From Phoronis ovalis (Eukaryota; Phoronida; Phoronidae): a DNA stretch of 14,113 bases. Below, one piece after another: positions 1 through 10,800 of the stretch. Made by a program: the position numbers and the translations under genes. The notes under the pieces were generated by a model. That model worked only from the letters and a program-made list of their open reading frames with translations, did not search any database and was not told the origin of the DNA. The stretch is from assembly GCA_028565635.1 (NCBI GenBank), contig JAOXYB010034174.1:1-14113 (forward strand). The letters are read 5' to 3'. Positions within the stretch are counted from its first letter, which is position 1; the number at the start of each line of letters is the position of its first letter.

Positions 1-1590
1 ATAACCTGTACTTACTCTGTACTGCATATGGAGCTGATTGGCTAAAAACTGACGCAGTTATTGTGAGACAAAAAGTGATACGCGCGGTTAAAAATGTCGA
101 AGATTCATACCAGCATTTGACCTACTTGTCAAGGTCATTTTAAAATAACATCTAGCCTATTACTCCCACCAACCTATGGCTTTCCTAGAACCACCTTTGA
201 ATCGTCCAGGCAGCATTTCATCTTCGCGGCGATAGATTCAATGTTATGTGCCCTCTTGGGAACAAACATGGCCGTCAGTCGGCCATATTGAAAGTAATCT
301 ATGTCAAAATTACACAGCCTGTACTGGTACCTGTACTTACTCTGCACCAAATAAGAAGCTGATCGGATAAAAACAGAAGCTGTTATTATAACGTGCCCTT
401 TCAGGAACAAACATGGCTGCCAGTCGGCCATATTGGAAGTAATCTGGGTCAATATTATATATCACCTGTACTTTCACCTGTACTTATTCTGTACAGAATA
501 TGGAGCTAATCGGATAAAAACTGAAGCAGTTATTGCGAGACAAAAAAATGTTACGCACGGCAAAAAATGTTGAAGATTCGTAACAGCATGTGACCTACTA
601 GTCAAGGTCATTTTAAAATGTCACCTAGCCTATTACGCCCACCAACCTATAGTCTTCCTAGAACCAGGTAGGGCCTTGTCTTCGAGGCTATAAACGCAAA
701 GGAACATGCCCTCTCGAGAACAAACATGGCTGCCAGTCGGCCATCTTGAAAGTGATCCATATGGAAAATATAGACGATCTGCATTTTGACCTGTATTTAC
801 ACTGTACCAAACAAATGGGACAAAAACTGAAGCAGTTATTGCACGACAAAGAAAGTATTATGCACAAAAAATGTCAAAGATTCGCATCGGCATTTGACCT
901 ACTTCTCAAGGTCATTTTGAAATGTGGCTTGGCCTAATACGCCCACCAACCTATGACCTATGTGAATCCACCTTTGAGTCGTCCAGTCATCGCTTCGTCT
1001 TTCCCAAAATGGGCGCAACATAACGTGCACCCTTGGGTACAAACATGGCCACCAGTCGGCCATGTTGGAAATAATTGGGGTCAAACTTATACCCTACATG
1101 TACTTTGACCAGTATTTATCCTGTACCAAATATGAAGATGATGCGACAAAAACAAAAGCTATTATTGCGAGCTAACATATTGAGAATAAACATGGCCGCC
1201 AGTCGACCATCTTGTATGTGATCCATGTCGAAATTACAGACGATCTGCATTTTGACCTGTATTTATCCTGTACCAAATATAAAGCTGATCGGATAAAAAC
1301 TGAAGCAGTTATTGCGCGACAAAGAAAGTGTTACGAGCAACAAAAATTGTCAAAGATTCGTATCGACATTTGACCTACTTCACAAGGTCACTTTGAAATG
1401 TCACCTGCCCTAATACGCCCACCAACCCATGGTCTTCGTGAAGACACCTTCGAATCATCCAGTCATCGCTTTGTCTTTCCCGAAATGGGCGCAACGTAAC
1501 ATGCACTATCAGGAAAAAACATGGCCACCAGTCAGCCATCTTGAAAGTGATCCACATGCCAAAAAAACAGATGTGGATGAGCATAAAAAG
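1..1590. repeat. Tandem array of long and short monomers (about 310 and 147 bp)
   Basis: Six monomers start at about 6, 331, 479, 791, 1110 and 1257, each marked by TGTAYTTAYYCTGTAC-like sequence. Four are long and two are short (331-478 and 1110-1256). The short ones lack the central block of about 165 bp. The order is long-short-long twice, implying a unit of about 785 bp that was duplicated. Each long monomer keeps TGACCT-N8-AGGTCA, and all six keep an imperfect inverted repeat, AACATGGC...GCCAT.TTG. Short minus-strand frames here (for example 899-1084 and 1375-1584) are parallel translations of the same repeat and are not genes. Copies are visibly diverged, so this is not a recent expansion. 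Confidence 0.85.
118..137. promoter_or_regulatory. Everted AGGTCA pair (ER8) in a long repeat monomer
   Basis: TGACCT at 118-123 and AGGTCA at 132-137, spacer 8. Identical half-sites and spacing recur at 591-610, 895-914 and 1371-1390. AGGTCA is the known nuclear-receptor half-site. Binding here is inference only. Confidence 0.3.
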
Positions 1591-1641
1591 TACATTTTAT
1601 GCAAAACAGAGATGCAATCAGTTTTAAAAATGGACTTAATC

Positions 1642-1898
1642 TTAACTAATAACTATACCTGAAGTTGTAATTTTTATCCTGGTATGGAGTTTCTCTCCAC
1701 TGCCTGATGTTTTAACTTTAGTAGGATCCACAAGGGTGCGTCCTTCATCTCTTTTCTTTTTCCCACCACGCTCTTTTTTGGCATCTTCACGTTTGCGCTT
1801 CCTAAATGGCTCCTCACTTTCAGACAGTTTTCTACCTGTATCCAGAGATATGGATTTGGGCAAAGATGGCTTACTACCGACTGGTTTGTCATTGATAG
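1642..1898 (-). CDS. MED1: MED1 coding exon 14, basic C-terminal segment
   Basis: Encodes residues 1068-1152: AINDKPVGSKPSLPKSISLD, then RKRKREDAKKERGGKKKRDE, then LHTRIKITTSGIVIS and TAA. The acceptor CTGTTATCTCTACAG ends at 1899, and its phase fits exon 13. The basic composition suits the lysine-rich MED1 tail. At 1659|1658 the sequence CAG|GTATAG is a plausible phase-1 donor that would cut off the last five codons, so this may be an internal exon whose stop is read only when the next intron is retained. Confidence 0.8.
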
Positions 1899-4800
1899 CT
1901 GTAGAGATAACAGATTAACTATACCAACTGACAAATTGTACAGTAATTTTAGTTATCATAAATATATCAACGAAGCCAAACTGCTGGAATATTGTAAGAA
2001 ACAAATATAAACTGGTTTTATCATCATAATTACAGGTAGGGGCTAACTACATTAGATTTTCTCCAAACTTTTCCTCAGGGACAAGCAGCTTTCTTTTTAA
2101 GCCATCTGACCATTCCTTATTAGGCAACTATATTTAACTAGTGCTAAACTCCAGTAATAATGTTCAGAGCATTCTACATATGGTGCATTCTAGAATGTAG
2201 CACCAAAGACCACTTTTCTTGCATATAGCAATCAATCTGTTGTCAAGATATTTTAAGTTATTGTAGTAAACTGAACATTAAAAGTATTTCAGTTACTATA
2301 CATTGTTTGATGTACCTACCTTCCACTCTTCCCGGTTCTTTACCAGCTTCAGCCTGCCCTGACTGGTCTTTTGGTAATTCAGGATAGGTTCTGATGGTAA
2401 CTTTAAGTGGTTTTTCTTTCTTCGTCAAATCTAATGCTTCCTGAGGCGAATCTACAGATTTTTCTAAAAACCTGACTGCCACTGTTGGTGTTTTCAGAAT
2501 ACTTTTATCACCTTTATCCTGTGCTGATTTTGATTTCTTTCTTTCTTTTACCTTTCCGTCTTTTGACAATTTCTTTGTCATTTCCCTCTGGACAGTACAT
2601 TTGTATGTTTTCTGTACATTGTCACTTTTTACATTACCAGTGTTTCCAGATTCACCACCGGGTGGAGTACCTGAATTCTTACGATTACTTCCCAAAGCAG
2701 GGTTTTCCGTTTTTGAAGCAACAACAGCAGGGCTAAACCCAGTTCCAAAAGCATTAGCATCACAAGTGTCTAAATCTAGATTGCTGTTATCAGAAGGCTC
2801 AGACATAGTTTCAGTTAAGTTTGAATTGAGTAAGTCTGTATTAAAGTCTATAACCTCCATAGCATTAGGCCCAGAATCCGGGTTAACAGAACCTGATGAA
2901 CTGCCAAGAAAATCTGTCGGTGTGAATGTGCCACTTGTTTTACTGGGGAACATGTCTGGATTCAGTGGTGATATATCTTCCCGTAACAATGAGCTGATCT
3001 CGGTGATTTCTTCACAACGTGAATTGGGACGAGAATTTTTAAAATTAGCTCCTGTGGATGGAGATTTTCTTTTAATATTTGGACCAGCAGAAGGTAAGCT
3101 TTTATTGACTGAAGAACTCGTGCCCATGCTGTTTTCATTCAGAATAGCAGCTATTTCAGTAGTAGTCTTTTGTTCATGATCTAATACAGTGTTTATAGGG
3201 GAAAACCTTGTTGCCTCCTGTAATCCTAGATTCCCTGAACCAGGGGAATACATACTATCAGAACCACTTGGAGACATTAAGGTACCAGGTAGTGTTGCAC
3301 TAGGTACAAAATCAAAAACATTTCCGCCATATTCAGGTGTCGTCATGTCATCCGCATCACTACGTTTACGTTTTGGACTCTTTCCAGTGCCTTGATCAGA
3401 TCCAGTACGGCGTCTTCTAGGTTTACGCGATTTTGGTGCTGGCATCTGTTGTTCACTAGACGGCATATCATCACATAACAGACTGGACAATATGGATGAC
3501 GCACCAGCAGGTTCAGGGTTTTCTTGATCTAACAAACTTGCCAACATTGGATTCTTTTGTACATTATCAGTTTCTGTGGAATTTGGTTGGTACACATTTT
3601 GCAACTGCTGTTGATAGTCTCCTTGTCTGTACATAGGTGGAGTTACTAACTCATTAAGGACAGGTGGCACTGCTGTAGAAGGAAACGACACTCTCTGTGG
3701 TGCTGTCAGAATCTCTGCATTTGTCATCATTTGTGGTGTTCCAACAATGTTAGAGGTAGCCCCTCCTATACCATCCAGGCATGTGGAAGTCGAGGCATAT
3801 AGCGATGCTGTAGTTATACCATGAGAAAATCCTTGACTTGTGTCAAGATTTGCTGCAGAATATTGCCGTCCACAATAGAAAGGAGAATCCATAAATGGTT
3901 CACTAAACTTATAATTTGGAGTGACTTTGGCGGGAACATCAGCTATAGGAGGCGGTTGCTTTTTGAGGTCTGAAACAGCTTGACAAATTATAGCTCGCAT
4001 AGTTATGGGGATGGACAAGCTCCTACAAAAAAAAGGATCAAGGTACAATTATACCACTGCATAACCCAAGAGATAAACAGTCATTTGAACTCCAATCTAA
4101 ACAAATGAATTCAATTATTATATCAATTTTTATGATGGCTAATAACAGAAGTTGACAGTAAAGTAATTTATTTGATAAAAAATTAGACAGCACATTTCCA
4201 CAAACTAGTAAGTACCTGAGCTAGGTAATAAAAACAGTACGCAACTAAACAAACCCAAACATTCCAACAACTATCCGCATTAACAAAGAACAAGGTAAAC
4301 GCATAGAGTTGTGAAATCATGCAATAGAGTTAACAAAGAACAAGGTAAATGTATAGAGTTGTGGAATCGGTTGGGTTTCTTTTGGCTAAACAACCTAATG
4401 CATGCAACATAGTATTTGCATGCACTTGGTGGAGCTACAGTCGTGATCATAGTGTGAACCCAATGTATGCATTCTGTGAATGATAATGAAGCAGTACTCT
4501 GCTGGCTTGCTTGATTCCAGTAACAAAACCAGCATGGTGGAATTGTTTGTGTTTGCACGAGAATCATGTCGGTGGGTCCACTGAAGGTCAAAAGTCAATG
4601 AATTTCACTCGAAGACACAAGTACATTCATAAAACTACAATTGTTACCACAGCATTTTAAAAGAATGGTTCAAAGAAAATAAATTTATCCTAAATCAATT
4701 AATTATTTCGCTAGTCGGATCATTCATGTTATTTTATATCACTCTGTATGTACCTTTGCAGAATCTTTGTAGCCAAGTCATCGGAGCACAGGTTTTCAGG

Positions 4801-7800
4801 TGAGGCACTAAATATTCTACACTTGACATTGGTAACATCACTAAGGTTAAAGTCAGCTGCAATACAAGCAAATATTAGATACAGTTATCATCGTATAAAG
4901 AGAAAACACAATGTTATACAAAATTCATGTTAATATTTATTTCCCAAAAGCAGTCTTAAATGAATCTGCAGTTCCACTAGAATCTTTAAGCAGAAATTTT
5001 AAGAACAAATTGAATATGTTCTGGTAATGCGACTTTCACACCGTTTGGGCAGCCCTAGTATTGTTGTTACCAAATGAATTAAACAGTACGACATATTTTT
5101 AAGGATATACAGTATCGTGGGATACAGTTTAATAAGAGCAGCCACTATGTACAGAACTCACCCGTAGCCATGGATTCATCTAATGGATGCTCAAAGGTCA
5201 CACTTAGCTGCTGTAAAGAAGAGGCTGTGACTTCAAATACTAATGAGTTGTCAAGGTCTGTAAAAAATAAAATAACAATTTGATATGTTCATTTGATGTC
5301 ATAACAATTCAGTGATAAGTACTTCAAATATAAACTTAATCAAAAGTGAATCTTATATCTCCTTTAATGTTGCTTCAGTAGATAAACTGACAATGGGTTA
5401 CAGAGTGCACTTATTTTTGATATCCTGGCTGCTTGTTGGTATTTACCATATATAGTATTCACACACAGTCGATAATATATTTAAATATGCAAGTGATGGG
5501 GCATAAAAATGTGCCCTCTTGCAATAAGCACAGTCATATCAATTTTTCTGAAACAGCCCTGAATGTAAGTAGTTATTTTACTGTAAAAATCATCAACAAA
5601 TTGACATGTGGGAGCTTAAATTTGATACACTGTTACCACAGAGAACAGTTTAATCAATACATAGCTTCAATAATGACATACTTGAATGGTATAATCAAAT
5701 TTTCAAATTACAATACTGCTATGAACAAGTGGCTGAAATTATACATAACAACCATATAATCAATTTCAGATGTTTACTTAGCAGCAATCTCTGCCAGTTC
5801 CCTTCGTCTGCTTAATGCCCGTTATATGTAATTACTCACGTTTGCTGATGCGGCTATTTTTAGTATAGACCGTCTGCTGACATTAAGTAATGTAGTAAAA
5901 CTAACCCAATCATTACCACAATTTATGAATGAATCTTGTTACAATACAGAAAGCTGTGTGATTACTCAGACATTCATAAACGATTCGTATTGCTATATGC
6001 CACTTACTACAAGTTAGTGTGTTGGAAAGTAATGAGATGATGTCTACTCCCTATACAGGACACACAGGGTACCTTTCAATTCTAGTAGCTGATACATTAA
6101 TTTCTTAATATGTAGCCAGTTTAACAGTCTATGGGCGTGCAAGCTGGTGAATTGTTGGAACAACTGTTGGGTTCAGCGGCAGTTAGTGAACTCCAGTTAT
6201 TCTCACACTGCACCAGTTTTGTAATACAAGGCATACCACATATTTGTACTTGCCTTCTTTTGCTTCAGGCCTTACACAGCTTCCAATGACAGTGTTGAAA
6301 AGCAGTTGTTGTCGTAATAAGGATAACAATTTCAGTATGGCTGTCGGGTGCACAAAAGGAATTTCTCTGATTATAGCACCTTTCATTTCAGTAACACTCC
6401 CAGCACTATTCATATAGTAACACTGCTGTTGCCCAGGAAGAGTCTTAAAAGGAAAGATATGAGTATGTTACCAAAAGCTATCATGCTAATAGTTGTCCTA
6501 AAACAAGTTCTCTGTTTTCAAGACAGCTTCAATCTGATTATAGAAAGATCCATTTTTTGATGTGTGCTATTGTCCTGAATAATGTATTAACCAAAGAACA
6601 ACGGGTAAACAAAGTTGCAGATTAATGTTTTTTAAAGTATAATATATTAAATTAACTCACCACAAATAATCCTTTGGCAATTTTGTCACAATCTACTTTT
6701 CCTTCTGACACATCTTCAGCAATAAGCTGAATAAGTGCCTTGGTACACTCTATATCTTCAGGCAGGCTGTCACCTAATAAAAGCCACAGTTAAAAAGGAT
6801 TTTGCAAACAAAATTGTTTTTAAGGGAGGATATCCACCTCACCAACAGTTTGTCCTAGCAAATCTATTGACATATCTGCCAAGTTTTTATATTTAATAAA
6901 ATACTGAAATTGTCCCTCAGCAGTTTTGATACTGTATGTAATGAAAGAGATTTAAAATAAAATAGTGACAACAAAATGTTGGAAGACAACATTCTTTTTA
7001 CATGTTTTCTCAAATCCATCATTTTTATAGCACTTTTAAAACATTAATTCAATAGAGAATTGAATATGAGCCAATAGGAGTGGTAAATAAAGAAATACAC
7101 TGATATTATAATTAATGACATTTTCTTACCCGTTATGTTTAGGATCTCAGTTAAATATGGCTGGCATATAGGAATTGGTTTCTGCAGCTTTAAGACAAAC
7201 ACAGCTGGAAGCGTTACACGGTTGATATGTGTCAGAGGTGCAAAAGATGGCAAACTACAAAACAGATCAAATTAATCATCTGTTACAGCTGTGATCTCAG
7301 AGTATGTACACAGTGTGCATATCTAGTCAAGACACATTTTCACCTTCATACATGACATTATATGTATGGGTGATGTATGCTGCAGCAAGTACATAGTAAA
7401 ACTTTCCTGGACCTGTTACAATGATTTGTTTTTTACAATATTTACCATTTATACATAAGTATATATGATTGTTGTGGCGCTTACACACTCACTGATTTAC
7501 TGTACATCTACTTCATAGTACACTACTGTAGATCTCATAATGTATAAATAATAGAAATTCTGCAATAACTTTGGGAAAAACATAATTTCCTTCAAGACAC
7601 CTGAATAAAAGTGAAAACGGCGACTCCACCTAATGTAGAACGTGGTATTTTGAATTTTTCAAATTCTCATTTTTTTATGAAAAATGTTTTAAAAACTTGG
7701 ACTTAAAATCAACATAAAAAACAAGTATCTCGCCAGATGTCGCTGCACTTGCTTTACATGGGAAATCAACACTAAAGGGAAACGGTGGTAATTTGCATAT

Positions 7801-10800
7801 CAATTGAGAAGTACACCATTTGTGTAAAGAATCTTTTGTCTAGCACTTACGTAACATGAACTTTACTAAGGGACACTCCCAAAAAGTAGCGAGAGGCATG
7901 CCGCTTAAAAGCAAACTATCCGATTATACCAAACAAGTTATAAATAATATTTTGAAACTTCATGAGGAGGAAACAATAGTCACAAACAATTTACACTTCG
8001 CAAACACTATAGAAAAGAAACTCCCATGTGGAATGTTTTGGCAATGTTTTACACGTCACATAGAAAAACTGTGATAATCATCACACAGTGATTCTGCATA
8101 TTTCATATGTTTTGGCATTGTCCCTTGCGCATAAAGCTCTTCTAACTACCCGCCTTATGATTTTCGGCGACATCTGGAGAGATACTTGTTTTCTATGTTG
8201 ATTTTATGTCCAAGTTTTTAAAACAATTTTCATAAAGAAATGAGCATTTGAAAAATTCAAAATACCACGTTCCACATTAGGTGGTGTCTCCGTTTTCACT
8301 TTTATTCACGTGCCTTGAAGGAAATTATGTTTTTCCCAAAGTTATTGCGAAATTTCGATTATTGATGCATTATGAGATCAACAGTAGTTGATATCCATAG
8401 ACATGTTTACTTGAACATCATCAAGGAGATTAATTTCAGTGGCAGGAAACTGGTGCATTCGAAAACCCTCGAGTCATATGGAATTAAACATACTTTGCAA
8501 TTTAAAAAAAATTTGGGGAAGCTTTTTAGAATTATATATTATTCCAGCAGCCTAACAAAAGTTGTTTAACATAACACATACCTACTGCCTCCTTCATGTT
8601 TTGTGATTGATATCAATGGCATTGTTTGAAGTTTATGCGGAGCGGATTTCTCCATGACAACTGTTACACTGTGTCCCAAATTCTTTTCTGTTATAGTCTC
8701 AATTGTCAGCGGATACGAAGTCTTTGTCTTAGCATTAAGTAGATCATAAGGGGCAACAAAATAAGTCAACTTCATAGGTCGACCTAAGTAAAAATGTAAA
8801 AATAATTTGTGGAAGACGTTGCTATTGATAAACTGTATTAAACAGGGAAGGTTTTGAGGCACAATATATCCTAATCGGTGTTATCTTACATAAAGAACAA
8901 AAAGATATTCAGACAAATTCAAAAGGCATTCATGGAAAGACAATGTTTATAGCATTTAAATAGCTACAGCGTATCTAAATTCATATACTAGGAAGTTATG
9001 AAAACCACATACTAGGCTGCATAATGCCACAAAATGAAAGAATATATGCCTTCATGTTTCAGAAATAGAATGCCAAAAAAAAAAATTAAAAAAATACATA
9101 CCTCCCTGTCTAGGCAGTCGAATGCCACAAAAACACAATGAATACTAACCCCCCTGTTTAGTCAGTAGAGTGCCATGAAGTTAATGAAAACCTACCCCCC
9201 TGCCTAGGCTGTAGAATGCCAAAAAAAACAAAACAATAATTTCAGGAATACATACCTCCCTGTCTAGGCTGTAGAATGCCTATTACTTTATGAATGTAGT
9301 TTGAAACACCACTGATTGAACTCTGAAGCTGAGCAACTGTGTTTAAATCATTTTCTAGAAACTGAAGAGACATATATGCTTTTGTCTTCTGTTTTCTGCG
9401 AAAAAAAGTTATTTCATATTTAAGTATGCAGTGGTACTAAAAAGCATAGATGCTTAAGTTTGATAATATAGCCAGCTTAGTAACACATATGAAGCATTTC
9501 CACAGAAGTTACACAAACAAATGTTGTAGTCTTCTCATACAGAAAGCCATCACCACTTAAAAACTGATAACAATAATTACAGCATATTTTGAATACTAAA
9601 TAATAATTTCAAAGCAATCTTTATTAATAATGTGCATTCAAGCCATCACATACTATGTGCACAGAAGTGTAATGTAACCGTTTTTGTTTCCAACCTGTCG
9701 CCTACAGAGTTACCAGTAAAAAAAAAGATTTTCCCACTAGCAAACATGAAATAAACTTAAAACTGGCAAATTAGCAACGTATTACAAAGCTTATAATGTT
9801 GCACAAGATTCACTAACTTGTCCCCAGGTATTTGGTATATTGCAATCAATCCCTTCAAGTGCTCAGTGAACTCTGAGAAATCACCAGTACTCAGAACACG
9901 GGCTATGTCTTGACAGCTCTGAAAAGTAAACAGACATAGTAGTTTAATTACAAAGATAATAAAAAATATACAATACCTGCTACAAAATATTGACTTTTAT
10001 GCGTAAAGCAAATCAAATTTAAAGTCTAGAATTACATTATAACACATTCAGTTACAAACTGTACAGTTACAGGCATATTTCAGTATCTGGTACTCGGCAA
10101 GACTTGAATCCTTTACTATATAAAAGGGTCTTTTTTCACACTCTTAAACATACGTGACACTCTTCTTACCACAGGGTCCCATTGTTCATGCGTGAGTTTA
10201 ACATCTCGAACTCTGCCAGTGCCTTCCAACTGAACTTCAACATAAAACATATCAGAACTTATAAAGACGCTGCTCCCAGATAAATGGTACCTCAGGAAAA
10301 GCTGTCTTGAAATGTTTTCAAGTCTTTCCAACATACATGGCACAGTAGTCACTATAACAAACACATAAATAAGAATTACCGCACATGCCTCTTTCTCACA
10401 AATTACCCAACCTTTGTAAAATGTACAGAACTATTGAAATATTTAATAATTTGCCTCCACCTAGCTTTAGAGGAATCAATAATGTAGACAGCAAACTGAA
10501 TCACACATTCAGTTTTGTGAATAGAAAACACTGAATTATATTGATCTTTATGAATTATATGGCATATTTTAAAATAGCTTGTTTTAGTCTATGTGGAGCA
10601 GTGTTTGTGTCACAAGGTCCTTAAATAGTTGCTTTACTGACAATTGCTAATCTGACTGGACATGTGACTAGTAAAGAGAAACATACAACATTACACTGTA
10701 CTCTACACTACAACTTCTCTTGTAAAAAGCAGAACAGAACAGAATAAACTTGGGTCGGTAACAATCATGTTCTGTCAATGCGGAAACATTTATTTACTTG

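Noticed and set aside
174-1584. Minus-strand frames of 60-92 codons in the left array, several sharing NMADWWPC and GLVGVLGQ phrases
   Set aside because: They fall at the same place in successive monomers and reflect the shared repeat sequence. Several are broken in other copies and none has a start, splice or family support.
1674-1934. An 86-codon minus-strand frame overlapping exon 14
   Set aside because: Different frame from the phase-compatible exon 14, and it runs through the acceptor site.
2258-2319. Extension of the long MED1 frame to its own stop at 2258
   Set aside because: The strong donor GAAG|GTAGGT at 2320|2319 and the in-phase exon 14 make this intronic. It could still be a minor retained-intron end.
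2485-3395. Plus-strand frames, including a 192-codon one, opposite exon 13
   Set aside because: They are antisense to the well-supported MED1 exon and their sequence has no recognisable domain.
4748-4933. Plus-strand 61-codon frame
   Set aside because: Antisense to exon 12, with no family features.
5433-5759. Plus-strand 108-codon frame in intron 10
   Set aside because: AT-driven composition, no domain, and no promoter or splice context. Likely chance.
5820-5885. Possible extra exon in intron 10 near an ACTCAC (donor-like on the minus strand)
   Set aside because: No in-frame acceptor pair giving MED1-like sequence, and exons 10 and 11 already join without a gap.
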